From: Clostridia bacterium
GTDB taxonomy: Bacteria; Bacillota; Clostridia; Oscillospirales; Acutalibacteraceae
Assembly (NCBI GenBank): GCA_017621885.1
Contig: JAGASD010000033.1
Span: forward strand, 27,314 to 91,313
Reading direction: 5' to 3'
DNA: 64,000 nucleotides
In this document: positions 53,981 to 62,267 of the stretch, in pieces
Position numbering within the stretch: the stretch's first letter is position 1
How the letters are laid out: every line of letters begins with the position of its first letter
The notes under the pieces: generated by a model
The model's input: the letters and a program-made list of their open reading frames with translations, nothing else
What the model was told of the DNA's origin: nothing
Database searches by the model: none
Made by a program: the position numbers and the translations under genes

Positions 53981-54013
53981 AACCGACGGGAGCATGTAAA
54001 CTGCCCGTCGGTT
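53981..54013 (-). terminator. Terminator of the rubredoxin gene
   Basis: A 10-bp perfect stem (AACCGACGGG and complement) with a 13-nt loop, then TTTTGTCTTTTTTC on the minus strand. Confidence 0.85.
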
Positions 54014-54017
54014 ATTT

Positions 54018-54170
54018 TTAAATTTTGTAAAATGCCTCTTTACCAAGACCGCAAGTGGGGCAAACCCAATCTTCGGGAACATCTTCCCATTTTGTGTTGG
54101 GGGCAATACCGTTTTCGGGGTCACCTTTTGCTGTGTCGTAAACATAACCGCAAGGGCACTCGTATCTCAT
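54018..54170 (-). CDS. Rubredoxin
   Basis: An unlisted 50-residue protein, [20 protein letters not shown] at the start, then [17 protein letters not shown]. The two CPxCG pairs hold one iron; the length is typical. It passes electrons to rubrerythrin or flavoproteins in anaerobes' oxygen and peroxide defence. AGGAG lies about 8 bases before the ATG. A terminator lies 5 bases after the stop, so it is monocistronic from an upstream promoter. Confidence 0.93.
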   Translation of the reverse strand: MRYECPCGYVYDTAKGDPENGIAPNTKWEDVPEDWVCPTCGLGKEAFYKI

Positions 54171-54309
54171 GCTAACATCTCCTATATATTTTTATATATA
54201 GTATTTCATAAAACATCCCAATTATTTATAGCATAAAAATAAAAATAAAAATGAGTAGCGCACACTGCTTTTATCTTTTTTCCTCATATCCGTTTTACCT
54301 CACAATAAA

Positions 54310-54478
54310 AAAGCATCCCCCGAAGGATGTGCCGAAAAAGTGTTTCCCTCTGTTTCGCTACCACACTACACCGATAATTATCCACAAGGGAAGAAGAGAG
54401 AACACCTTTTACCGAGGTAATATCCTCCCCAAGTGAATAAAACAATTATCCGATATTATAATGTAGTGTGGTATGTTG
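54310..54478 (-). ncRNA. ssrS: Structured RNA candidate, 6S-like
   Basis: On the minus strand a 12-bp perfect outer stem pairs 54462-54473 with 54359-54370 (TACCACACTACA and complement). Inside is a large bubble (one side starts TTATAATATCGG, the other ends TTATCGG), a second helix CACTTGGGGAGGA against a TTCTTCCCTTGTG stretch and an end loop with a GAGGATATTACCTC hairpin. A terminator (CATCC/GGATG then TTTTTTATT, about 54307-54330) ends it. A long rod with a central bubble and a length near 170 fits 6S RNA, the RNA that mimics an open promoter. A TTGCAT-16-CAAAAT promoter lies upstream. No coding potential fits. Confidence 0.45.
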
Positions 54479-54536
54479 TTATTTTGTCACATCAAAATCC
54501 AAATGCAAAGCCAACAATAAAAAAGTTCAAAAGCAA

Positions 54537-54565
54537 AGGACACCCACCGAGCCGGTGAATGTCCT
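54537..54565 (-). terminator. Terminator of rubrerythrin
   Basis: A 13-bp stem allowing two G-U pairs, minus strand AGGACATTCACCG with CGGTGGGTGTCCT, GCT loop, then TTTGCTTTTGAACTTTTTT. Confidence 0.85.
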
Positions 54566-54592
54566 GAAAACTCTTTATTTATCGGGTTTCAA

Positions 54593-55138
54593 TTAACCGA
54601 AATATCTCTTGAGGAGACCCTCAAATGCTTTGCCGTGTCTTGCTTCGTCGCGAGCCATTTCGTGAACTGTGTCGTGGATAGCATCAAGATTCTGTTCTTT
54701 AGCCATCTTAGCAAGCTCGAACTTACCGAGTGTTGCACCGTTTTCTGCTTCTACTCTCATTTCAAGGTTTTTCTTTGTTGAATCAGTTACAAGCTCACCG
54801 AGAAGTTCAGCAAATTTTGCTGCGTGCTCTGCCTCTTCATAAGCTGCTTTTTCCCAGTAAAGACCGATTTCGGGATAGCCTTCTCTGTGAGCAACTCTTG
54901 CCATTGCAAGGTACATACCAACCTCTGTGCATTCGCCCTGGAAGTTTGCACGAAGTCCTTCAATAATTTCTTCACTTACGCCTTTAGCAACACCGAGAAC
55001 GTGCTCAGCAGCCCAAGTCATTTCTTCATCTTTAACTTCAACGAATTTTTCAGCGGGAGCCTTGCAAAGAGGGCAAGCCTCAGGGGGATTTTCGCCTTCA
55101 ACAATCTGACCGCAAACTAAGCATTTCCATTTTTTCAT
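54593..55138 (-). CDS. rbr: Rubrerythrin (N-terminal rubredoxin domain)
   Basis: Reduces hydrogen peroxide in anaerobes. 181 residues: an N-terminal rubredoxin-like domain with CLVCG and CPLC, then the ferritin-like di-iron domain with Glu/His ligands in [28 protein letters not shown] and [12 protein letters not shown]. The rubredoxin-first order is that of reverse rubrerythrins. It starts 34 bp after perR in the same direction, so the two form a peroxide-response operon under the PerR box. Confidence 0.93.
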   Translation of the reverse strand: MKKWKCLVCGQIVEGENPPEACPLCKAPAEKFVEVKDEEMTWAAEHVLGVAKGVSEEIIEGLRANFQGECTEVGMYLAMARVAHREGYPEIGLYWEKAAYEEAEHAAKFAELLGELVTDSTKKNLEMRVEAENGATLGKFELAKMAKEQNLDAIHDTVHEMARDEARHGKAFEGLLKRYFG

Positions 55139-55171
55139 AACATAAAACTCCTTTTATTAAATAATTTAATT

Positions 55172-55546
55172 TCAATTTATATTATCACGGCAGTCCTTAC
55201 AAACACCGTAATAAACAGTTTTTTGAGATTGAACCTTATGGCCCATATCTGTTAATACGGAAGGTATTTTCGTCTCACAAAAAATGTCAGTAATATTATG
55301 ACAATTTTTACACAAAAAATGAATGTGGTCTGATAAATTACCTTCATAATGAACCTTTGTATCACTGCTTTCAACAACGGTTATGAAGCCTTCGTCCTTG
55401 AGCTGACCTAAATTTCTGTAAACTGTACCGAGGCTGATATTTGGTATTTGCTCACGCACTCTTTCAAAAATTATATCCGCTGTAGGATGGTCACAAGAGG
55501 CTCGTAAAACTTCAAGAACCGCGTCACGCTGTCTTGAACTTCGCAT
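55172..55546 (-). CDS. perR: PerR-type Fur-family repressor
   Basis: A 124-residue peroxide-sensing repressor. Winged helix with SLGTVYRNLGQLKDEG, then the metal site LSDHIHFLCKNC (Asp73, His74, His76) and two CxxC pairs (79/82 and 116/119) for structural zinc. Sensing works by metal-catalysed oxidation of a His. The N-terminus is a little short. It is followed by rubrerythrin and preceded by a perfect 7-1-7 box, so it controls itself and rbr. Fur or Zur are alternatives, but the context speaks for PerR. Confidence 0.9.
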   Translation of the reverse strand: MRSSRQRDAVLEVLRASCDHPTADIIFERVREQIPNISLGTVYRNLGQLKDEGFITVVESSDTKVHYEGNLSDHIHFLCKNCHNITDIFCETKIPSVLTDMGHKVQSQKTVYYGVCKDCRDNIN

Positions 55547-55572
55547 TTCATCACCTCGTTGTTTTTGCTAAG

Positions 55573-55587
55573 TAGTAATGATTACTA
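55573..55587. promoter_or_regulatory. PerR-type box
   Basis: TAGTAATGATTACTA is a perfect 7-1-7 inverted repeat. It lies 26 bp before the perR start and just after the expected transcription start. Confidence 0.8.
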
Positions 55588-55598
55588 TTACTGTATTT

Positions 55599-55627
55599 AC
55601 TATAACAGATAGATACAGATTTGTCAA
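55599..55627 (-). promoter_or_regulatory. Sigma-A-type promoter of the perR-rbr operon
   Basis: Minus-strand TTGACA, 17-bp spacer, TATAGT. Bound repressor at 55573-55587 would block it just downstream of the -10. Confidence 0.8.
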
Positions 55628-55636
55628 CACTTTTTT

Positions 55637-56131
55637 TCAGGAATTTTCAAAAATATTTTTCAGTTCATTATATTCAGTTATTTCATCGGAAAGTCCCCTG
55701 TAAAATTCGGCAGTTTCTTCGTTAAGAAGCAAGTATTTGCCTACCCTTTTTACTTTTTTGAAAAATGCCCTTGAAACGTCAAAATCACCCGAAAGAAGCG
55801 GACAAGCTGCACGGATATCAAAATCAACTTCAATATATTCCGCATCATGTTGATTTTTGATAACGGGAAAAAGCGGATAGATTCTGCAAGCGAGAGGTCT
55901 CTTGTTTCTGTCACACACACCGTTGCATACTGCAAAGCTGTCTCCGTTTTCATTTTTATATATTGTCATATCAGGGTCAATGAGCTTTTCTTCACCGGGA
56001 AACAATAGCATACCTGTTTTATTATCCCCTTCGCAGCATTTTCCGTTACAAATTTTTCCGCAATCAAATGAAAGCGGAGTAACGTTACGCAAAATGGAGT
56101 AACATGTTTTAATTACATTTTCATTTTTCAT
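55637..56131 (-). CDS. YkgJ-family cysteine-cluster protein
   Basis: A 164-residue protein with the Fe/Zn-chelating YkgJ pattern: CGKICNGKCCEGD, then CNGVCDRNKRPLACRIYPLFP, with the eight-cysteine arrangement. Its biochemical role is unknown; members may chelate zinc or iron. The neighbouring peroxide-defence genes agree with a metal role. It ends 10 bp before the perR promoter. Confidence 0.85.
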   Translation of the reverse strand: MKNENVIKTCYSILRNVTPLSFDCGKICNGKCCEGDNKTGMLLFPGEEKLIDPDMTIYKNENGDSFAVCNGVCDRNKRPLACRIYPLFPVIKNQHDAEYIEVDFDIRAACPLLSGDFDVSRAFFKKVKRVGKYLLLNEETAEFYRGLSDEITEYNELKNIFENS

Positions 56132-56233
56132 AAAACACCTCTGATATATATGAAATAAATTATACTTTTAAAAAAACGGGGCATACTATTCAAAGGATGG
56201 GTGCAAAGCTTGTCCTTAAAGGAGGTAAAAATA

Positions 56234-56404
56234 ATGAAAGATCAGAAAAACAACAGCATCGGTTGCACAGTTGACTCTTGCAAATACCATTGCAACGACG
56301 CTAACTATTGCTCATTAAAGACAATTGAAGTAGGCGCTTGCAACTGCGACCCTAAGTCAGTCGACTCAACCTGCTGTCAATCCTTTGAAGCAAAAACCTA
56401 TTAA
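56234..56404 (+). CDS. DUF1540 protein
   Basis: A 56-residue protein starting MKDQKNNSIGCTVDSCKYHC. Cys-rich DUF1540 pattern: C....C.YH, IEVGACNC, then STCCQSFEAK. AAAGGAGG lies 7 bases before the ATG, an excellent site. Such proteins occur in sporulating Firmicutes, and some are spore-associated. Metal binding is probable; the function is unknown. It ends at a bidirectional terminator. Confidence 0.88.
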   Translation: MKDQKNNSIGCTVDSCKYHCNDANYCSLKTIEVGACNCDPKSVDSTCCQSFEAKTY

Positions 56405-56410
56405 TGCAAA

Positions 56411-56446
56411 AATCCGCCCGATAGCTTAACTTATCAGGCGGGTTTT
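56411..56446. terminator. Bidirectional terminator
   Basis: AATCCGCCCGATAG pairs with TATCAGGCGGGTT with one or two wobble or mismatched positions; A and T runs on both sides. Shared by two convergent genes. Confidence 0.8.
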
Positions 56447-58102
56447 TCATTTTTTACAGTCGGTAACAATATTTTCGGTGTTTTTAGCGTTTACCCACTT
56501 GTAATTTGCAGGCCTGCCCTTATAAACATTATCTCGCATAAGAATATTTGACGAGCTGCTTATATTAAGCGCGTGAGTGTGATTAATAATAAACAGATTA
56601 TTTTCAACAACAATATTCTGATGAACGGGTCCGCCGTACCTTCTGTTATCGGGTTTAATAAGAATAGCGTTTTCGTCACAATTCATAAAGGCGTTAAGGC
56701 GGATAACCGCATCTCTGATGCTTCCGCTTTCATATTTCTGCGAAGCGTCGTTTGCGATAATTATACCGCTGTGACCCGTGTTAAGGAATTTATTGTTTTC
56801 AATTCTCACCTTGCCCCTTGTTGTGGCAAGCACACCGCTTCTTGCAATTCTGTTAAGGCTATTGCCGGAAAATTCAAAATCCGGACTTGCTGAAAGATTC
56901 TCCGTAATATCACCCACACCAACGGGAGGATCATAAGTTGCAAGAACAAGGTCATAATAACAGCCGTCACGCATTGTTGCATGCAAAACCTTTGTGCGGT
57001 CAATTTCAAGCAGCGTTTTAGGGTCAATAAAAGCCAGTGTATCCCCTTCTCTTATACATTCAAAGCCATAGCTTCGGGGATTTGGAAATTTAACTGTAAT
57101 TTTATCTTTGTTTGCCTTAACAATTTTAAAGTTAATACCGTGAACGTTGCACCCGTTGCCGCCTGACGAATCAAAGTTTGAATCAAAAATCTTTAATCTG
57201 CCACGGCACATACTGAAATGAACAAAGTCATAAGGGGAAGTAAAATCCACCTCTGCATTGCAGTGGGGAGAAAAATTCACTTTATTAAGAGTAATGTTTT
57301 CACTGTTCTGAGCAATAAAGCCAATCGAGTTGTTATAGCATTGTCTGACGTTTTCTAAAACGATATCCTTTGAAGAATCAACAAGAATACCCACCTCTTT
57401 TGCATGGCGAGGAAAGATATAAAACACCTGACCCGGTTCAAAATCCTTAGGCTTAATAAACCTTGCGTTAAAAATGCGGTCGGAAATCTGCTTAATAGAG
57501 GTAGCCCCGGCAAGAGGATGGTTTTCATTCTGCTTAAGGTGGCTTAAATTAGATGGTCTTGCCGTAACCATCCATCCACCGCTGTTTTTATAATCGGTAA
57601 ATCCTAATTTATAATCAGTGCCATACCAGAAATATTCACCGTTTTCTTCTGTATATCTGCTTTGCTCGTCAATTTTAAACGTTACATAGAAGGATGAGCA
57701 TTTTAAAACAGTAAGCTTATGAACATTCGGAATAACCGTCTGTATATTAAGGTTCTTTATTTTAATTTTCTCGCAATTTTTAATAAGGATATGTGACATA
57801 ACACCGTCCATTATAAAATTAGAGTCGCAACAGTCAATTTCCATATCCTTAACGTTCTCTATAACAATTGCGGTTTTGTGGATATTTTTTTCTTGGCCTG
57901 CTTCGTATTCATCTGCAGAAGCCGTATTCGAAATGTTCATTTTTCTGACATCAGCATTTTTACTGCAAAAAACATAATTCCCTTTAACAAGAGTAAGGGT
58001 TTTGTGTACTGCTGATTGAGACGTTGTATTAAAAAGGTTTTTAAAACCGTTAGTAGCTTCTATATCGGGCTTTAAGCTGAAGGATTCAGGATAAATTACC
58101 AC
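56447..58102 (-). CDS. Right-handed beta-helix protein, GH110-like
   Basis: A 551-residue parallel beta-helix protein. Repeats of V.IENNKFL, DSNFDSS and NIVVENNLFI type run from about 100 to 530. The block CRGRLKIFDSNFD then GGNGCNVHGINFKIV resembles GH110 alpha-1,3-galactosidases and related pectate-lyase-like enzymes. The usual DDGxNVHG becomes GGNGCNVHG, so catalysis is uncertain. There is no signal peptide. The start is GTG at 58102, because AGGTGG lies 8 bases upstream and the longer frame runs through a repeat. The neighbour across the divergent gap is a sugar-type oxidoreductase, in line with glycan use. Confidence 0.65.
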   Translation of the reverse strand: MVIYPESFSLKPDIEATNGFKNLFNTTSQSAVHKTLTLVKGNYVFCSKNADVRKMNISNTASADEYEAGQEKNIHKTAIVIENVKDMEIDCCDSNFIMDGVMSHILIKNCEKIKIKNLNIQTVIPNVHKLTVLKCSSFYVTFKIDEQSRYTEENGEYFWYGTDYKLGFTDYKNSGGWMVTARPSNLSHLKQNENHPLAGATSIKQISDRIFNARFIKPKDFEPGQVFYIFPRHAKEVGILVDSSKDIVLENVRQCYNNSIGFIAQNSENITLNKVNFSPHCNAEVDFTSPYDFVHFSMCRGRLKIFDSNFDSSGGNGCNVHGINFKIVKANKDKITVKFPNPRSYGFECIREGDTLAFIDPKTLLEIDRTKVLHATMRDGCYYDLVLATYDPPVGVGDITENLSASPDFEFSGNSLNRIARSGVLATTRGKVRIENNKFLNTGHSGIIIANDASQKYESGSIRDAVIRLNAFMNCDENAILIKPDNRRYGGPVHQNIVVENNLFIINHTHALNISSSSNILMRDNVYKGRPANYKWVNAKNTENIVTDCKK

Positions 58103-58144
58103 AATTTCACCACCTAATAAATAAAACTTATATACTATATTTAT

Positions 58145-58222
58145 ACCTCCTTGGCGAAAGGAGGGGAACCGCGACGGAGCCAAAGCGGAGTCGTGGCAGA
58201 GGATTCTAGCACCGCAAGGTGC
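58145..58222. repeat. REP-like hairpin repeat
   Basis: CCTCCTTGGCGAAAGGAGGGG, AACCGCGAC, then GTCGTGG and CAGAGGATTC. It resembles the outer and inner ends of the other GGGGGACC repeats (1705 and 59877) but in a compact form. The first block is a hairpin (CTCCTT GGCGA AAGGAG). Confidence 0.55.
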
Positions 58223-58297
58223 GTATAATAAAATCCTTTACCTTATAATAATACACTACCAACACACAAAAAGCAATGAATATTTAGTTGCGAAAGA

Positions 58298-58338
58298 ACA
58301 AGAAAAGACCACCGAGCAATGCGGTGGTCTTTTCTTGT
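58298..58338 (-). terminator. 17-bp perfect terminator hairpin with no assigned gene
   Basis: ACAAGAAAAGACCACCG and complement, 7-nt loop, with a T-run on each side. It lies between two genes that diverge, so it must end some other transcript. On the minus strand, just upstream, is MPIRYAGS and a stop, with TATTAT further up. A small RNA or a gene remnant is possible. The rest of the gap 58103-58637 has nothing else I can support. Confidence 0.7.
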
Positions 58339-58637
58339 ACAAAGAAAGCTTCTTAACTTCCTGCGTATCGTATTGGCATCTTTATAATAACCCACACTTG
58401 TTGTGTTCGTGTTGCAACTTTGTGAACAAATTGTGAACATTTCGCGTTTAAAAAAATAATTTTTACATTAAAATACCACAATTATGCAACATCAACAATA
58501 AAAGCTGTTAGAATTTATGCAAAACAGCACCACAAAAAAGCACAAAAGATTTAATCTTTTCTTGAAAGATTTTTATTATTGTGGTAATCTATACATATAA
58601 TCTGCGAGAGGATTTTTCGCAGGAATGGAGGTATATT

Positions 58638-59792
58638 ATGTCAAATATTCTTGATGCTTTCAAAGAAAAGCAAACTGAAGAAAGAGTTTACACCGGTAAA
58701 AAAATAAAAGTCGGCATTATCGGTTGCGGTTGGATTGCAGAAGCACATCTCAAGAGCTACCTTAAATGTGATGATGTTGAGGTTGTAGCTTTTGCTGATA
58801 TTGTTCCCGGCAAGGCAGAGGCATTTGCAAAGGCAAACGGCATAGATGTTGAAAAAGCAAATTTCTATTTAAGCGATAAAGAGCTTATTGATAACGAAAA
58901 AGACCTTGATGCAGTTTCAATCTGTACATATAACCGTCAGCATGCACCCTGTGCTATTTATGCACTTGACCACGGTGTTCACGTTCTTCTTGAAAAGCCA
59001 ATGTGCGTTACTCTTGAAGAAGCGGTTGAAATCTGCAAGGCTGAAAAAAGAAGCGGCAAAATTCTTTCAATCGGCTTCCAGCCCCGCTTTGACGAAAACA
59101 TGAAAATGGTTAAAAAGATTTGCGAAAGCGGCGTTCTTGGCAGAATTTATTATATTCAGACCGGTGGCGGCAGAAGAATGGGCATCCCCACCCCCTTCGG
59201 CACATCCTTCATTCAGGAAGATACTGCAGGTCTTGGTGCATTGGGTGACATCGGTTGCTATTCACTTGATATGGTGCTTAACGCAATCGGATATCCTAAG
59301 CCCCTTACAGTTACAGGCTTTAAAGCAGGTCTTTTCGGCAAAAAGCCCGAATATCTCCAGAAGCCCGAATATACAGAGGTTTTCGGTGTTGATGACTTTG
59401 CAGCTGCTTACGTTCGTCTTGAAGGCGACATTGTTCTTGACTTCCGTATTGCTTGGGCAATGCATTGCGACACTCCCGGTGACACAATCATTATGGGTAC
59501 AGAAGGCGGCTTGAGAATCCCCTCAACAGAATGCTGGAACGGTTCAATTGGCGGTCCTATGACAATTTACCACAATATTGCAGGTGAATGTGTTGAAACA
59601 GTTATCCCCGAAATGAACAATGACGGAGATAATTTTGACAAAAAAATCCGTTCATTCATTGATGCAATTGAGTTCAATCTTCCCTCACCCGTTCCCTCAA
59701 ACCAGATTATTTACAACCAAGCTATTATTGACGGTATTGCCCGTTCTTCCGACGCAGGCAAAGAGGTTGTAATCGAAATCCCTGAAATTTAA
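58638..59792 (+). CDS. Gfo/Idh/MocA-family oxidoreductase
   Basis: A 384-residue NAD(P)-dependent sugar or cyclitol dehydrogenase. Rossmann motif VGIIGCGWIAEAHLKSY, then VSICTYNRQHAP, the catalytic EKPM (HVLLEKPMCVT) and GGGRRMG. The C-terminal domain has DIGCYSLDMVL (the His or Asp region is DIGCYS). The substrate is unknown. GGAGG precedes the ATG at 58638; an upstream in-frame ATG has no site. The gene lies divergent from the beta-helix gene. Confidence 0.88.
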   Translation: MSNILDAFKEKQTEERVYTGKKIKVGIIGCGWIAEAHLKSYLKCDDVEVVAFADIVPGKAEAFAKANGIDVEKANFYLSDKELIDNEKDLDAVSICTYNRQHAPCAIYALDHGVHVLLEKPMCVTLEEAVEICKAEKRSGKILSIGFQPRFDENMKMVKKICESGVLGRIYYIQTGGGRRMGIPTPFGTSFIQEDTAGLGALGDIGCYSLDMVLNAIGYPKPLTVTGFKAGLFGKKPEYLQKPEYTEVFGVDDFAAAYVRLEGDIVLDFRIAWAMHCDTPGDTIIMGTEGGLRIPSTECWNGSIGGPMTIYHNIAGECVETVIPEMNNDGDNFDKKIRSFIDAIEFNLPSPVPSNQIIYNQAIIDGIARSSDAGKEVVIEIPEI

Positions 59793-60013
59793 CAATTTTG
59801 CAACATCATTAATTCAATGTGATGCGAAGTCTATCCTCCTTGCGAGGATTTCGTCTAAACAACTAATTTAAAGGGTGCAAAGCCTATCCTCCTTGCCGCT
59901 CGCGGGAGGGAGGGGGACCATTCTCCGATAAAATTGTTGTTTTCCGTGCATTTGCCACGGGTGACCTATTTATAAATAAAGCAAAGTTCGGGCGGAATGG
60001 TGGAAGGTGTAAA

Positions 60014-60044
60014 AAAGCTCATCGGTGTTTTGCCGATGAGCTTT
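60014..60044 (-). terminator. Terminator of the DUF559 gene
   Basis: A 12-bp perfect stem (AAAGCTCATCGG and complement, 7-nt loop), with TTTTTT on the minus strand, directly between the stop codon and the left inverted repeat. Confidence 0.85.
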
Positions 60045-60046
60045 AA

Positions 60047-60433
60047 TTATTTTACAAACAATATTTCAACGTCAATACCAAGTTCACGTGCGCGTTCTTC
60101 ACATACACCACGAACTGTGTATTCGACATTTCTGATTTTTCTGTTTATATCGCTGTTGTAAAACCGCAAAATTTTATATCCTTCATTTTCAAGGAACCTT
60201 GTACGCTTTTGTTCGTATTTTTCATTTTCGGGAAGATAATGCTGTTCACCATCAATTTCTATTATCAACATTAATTTAGGACAATAAAAATCAACAATGT
60301 AGTTGCCAATAACATACTGCCTTAAAAATCGTGGTTTCATTCTTTTTAAAAGGATGTGCCACATTTTATTTTCTTCAACAGTCGGTTCTTTGCGCATTTT
60401 TTGTGCTCTGTTGCGTAAATCATCTTTTGACAT
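60047..60433 (-). CDS. DUF559 endonuclease-like protein
   Basis: A 128-residue protein. DUF559 belongs to the PD-(D/E)XK nuclease group, related to Vsr. QYVIGNYIVDFYCPKLMLIIEIDGEQH holds the Asp and Glu-x-Asp core; NKMWHILLKRMKPRFLRQ is the start pattern and EGYKILRFYNSDIN the end. Start MSKDDLRN was chosen because the GGTGGAAGGTG at the inner end of the right inverted repeat gives the ribosome site 5 bases upstream. It probably cuts DNA and may be the enzyme of this small element. Confidence 0.85.
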   Translation of the reverse strand: MSKDDLRNRAQKMRKEPTVEENKMWHILLKRMKPRFLRQYVIGNYIVDFYCPKLMLIIEIDGEQHYLPENEKYEQKRTRFLENEGYKILRFYNSDINRKIRNVEYTVRGVCEERARELGIDVEILFVK

Positions 60434-60633
60434 TTTTACACCTTCCACCATTCCGCACGAACTGAAACTCATCAACAAGTTTTTCACCCGTGACAAATAC
60501 ACAAAAAACAACAATTTTATCGAAGAATGGTCCCCCTCCCTCCCGCGAGCGGCAAGGAGGATAGGCTTCGCATAACTGTAACTTAATCTATAATCAGAAA
60601 CTTTTTCGCGTTTCTGTTAATTACTTTATTTTA

Positions 60634-61737
60634 TTAATAAAACCTTGTTCTGTTTTCTGCAAGCTCAATAATGCTTTCACCGTAAATTGCTTCCTGCATT
60701 TTTTTTGCAGCAAGAGGATAGTCGACCTCCCAGTACCACACGTCACCTGAATGGGCGCGTCTTGATTCTTCATCAGGCATTACAAGGTCCTTAACCTCAA
60801 AGGTTGCCCAGCCGCCGACAACAGCCTTTGTTGCAAGGGATAAAACCTCTGCCTCATTATAGCTTGTTTCAAGATACGGCATAAACGTAGCAACGTAATC
60901 GGGAATTTCCTCGGGCTTTATGGTGGCAGCCTTCTGAAGAAGGGCAATGAGCACCTCGCGCTGATTCTGTGTACGTTGAACGTCACCGTCATTATAAATT
61001 TTACGGCTACGGCAGAAAGCGAGAGCCTGGTCACCGTTAAGGTTCACCGATGAACCGGGTTGCAAATCCCAACCGTAGTTTTTATTAAAATGGTTTGCCT
61101 CGCGTTCGTTAAGGTTGACGTTAACGCCGCCCAGTTTGTCAATAACAGCTTTAAAAAGAGCAAAGTTTATCATTGCATAACCGTCAATGCGGATTTTAAA
61201 GTGGCTCTGGATTGTGCTGATAAGGTTATCAATACCATAAAACGGGAAAGCAGAGTTAATTTTATTAAAGCTGCCCGTGCCGTCCGGTGATACGAGATAG
61301 GCGTAGCTGTCACGCATAATTGAAGTAAGAGTTATTGTTCCTAATTTTTTATTTATCGAAACAACGATCATTGAGTCCGTAAGACCTGAAATTGTGTTTT
61401 TGTTACGGGTGTCAACACCAATGCAAAGAATATTTATAACATTCTCGCTGTACATAATATTTGTGTCATTAGTAGCCCATGCCTTAATGGCACTTCTCAG
61501 GTCAGATGCATCACCCTCAAAGATTTTATCAAATTCGGGGTCGTCACCAAACACCTCGGGAACAGTTTCATCAGCATCAAAGTCATACACCATTGTGTCC
61601 TCAACCTCGGGAGGTGCGTTTTTAATTTTGTTCCAATAAGCCAGACCGACAGCACCTATACCAATGCACAAAACGAGGATTATGCAAATTATTGCGATAA
61701 AAATTTTACCGCCTTTTTTCTTTTTACTTCTTGACAT
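60634..61737 (-). CDS. LytR-CpsA-Psr family cell-wall ligase
   Basis: A 367-residue membrane-anchored enzyme that joins wall polymers to peptidoglycan. A short basic N-terminus (MSRSKKKKGG), one membrane helix (about 10-33), then the LCP domain: NILCIGVDTRN, LTDSMIVVSIN, LTSIMRDSYAYL (catalytic Arg/Asp), GGVNVNL, ALAFCRSRKIYNDGDVQRTQNQREVL. AAGG precedes the ATG at 61737 by 8 bases; two nearby starts are possible. No capsule or teichoic genes adjoin. Confidence 0.9.
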   Translation of the reverse strand: MSRSKKKKGGKIFIAIICIILVLCIGIGAVGLAYWNKIKNAPPEVEDTMVYDFDADETVPEVFGDDPEFDKIFEGDASDLRSAIKAWATNDTNIMYSENVINILCIGVDTRNKNTISGLTDSMIVVSINKKLGTITLTSIMRDSYAYLVSPDGTGSFNKINSAFPFYGIDNLISTIQSHFKIRIDGYAMINFALFKAVIDKLGGVNVNLNEREANHFNKNYGWDLQPGSSVNLNGDQALAFCRSRKIYNDGDVQRTQNQREVLIALLQKAATIKPEEIPDYVATFMPYLETSYNEAEVLSLATKAVVGGWATFEVKDLVMPDEESRRAHSGDVWYWEVDYPLAAKKMQEAIYGESIIELAENRTRFY

Positions 61738-61815
61738 ATACATCACCTTTTTAATTTTATGAATTGATTATATCACTTTGCTGTGTAATTTACAATAATA
61801 AAATATGAACATTAT

Positions 61816-62211
61816 TCATCGATAATCTGGAGCCGGTTTTATTCCTTTTTCCAATGATTCGCAAACATTGTTTATTATGCAACGAACATTTTCAAAATCT
61901 TTATTAACCTCTGTATTCTCAAATCTTAAAACATAAAATCCGAGTTTTTCAAGGTGTTCTGTTCGCTTACCATCATATTCTCTATTCTCTTCATAAAAAT
62001 GCTGATAACCGTCTATTTCAACAATCAGTTTAAGTTTAGGACAATAAAAATCAACTATGTAATTACCTATAATCCTTTGACGATGAAATTTAGGCTCGCG
62101 ACCTCTTAAAATCTGATACCAAACCTTTTTCTCCTCGTCGGTCATATTTTTGCGGTTTTCTTTGGCATATTTATCAAGAGTTGAATTAACGGGGATTTTT
62201 ATATTTTTCAT
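61816..62211 (-). CDS. DUF559 endonuclease-like protein, second copy
   Basis: A 131-residue paralogue of the protein at 60047-60433 (shared RQRIIGNYIVDFYCPKLKLIVEIDG core, Glu-x-Asp intact, then GFYVLRFENTEVN). Here the repeats are only upstream, at 62268-62560, as a pair without a gene between them. No clear ribosome site. It may be an older insertion that lost one end, or a stand-alone gene. Confidence 0.8.
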   Translation of the reverse strand: MKNIKIPVNSTLDKYAKENRKNMTDEEKKVWYQILRGREPKFHRQRIIGNYIVDFYCPKLKLIVEIDGYQHFYEENREYDGKRTEHLEKLGFYVLRFENTEVNKDFENVRCIINNVCESLEKGIKPAPDYR

Positions 62212-62267
62212 AAGCTTAAAAAAGTCTCTTTCTCAAAAAAACTCGCCTTACAACAGTTTGTATTTTG

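Larger units (their letters stand above)
59877..60571. mobile_element. 0.7-kb element: long inverted repeats flanking a DUF559 gene
   Basis: Left end 59877-60013 and right end 60433-60571 (inverted) are copies of about 138 bp, with high identity in the outer 70 bp and at the inner end (GCGGAATGGTGGAAGGTGTA). Between them lie only the DUF559 gene and its terminator. A further partial copy (GCGAAGTCTATCCTCCTTGC) sits just outside at 59824. No transposase is inside. The nuclease-like protein may move the element, or the repeats may be mobilised by a protein elsewhere. Confidence 0.75.

Noticed and set aside
53900-54145. Long N-terminal extension of the flavin reductase frame
   Set aside because: The first 82 codons run antisense-like through the rubredoxin terminator and gene; the GGAGG before the ATG at 53899 fixes the start.
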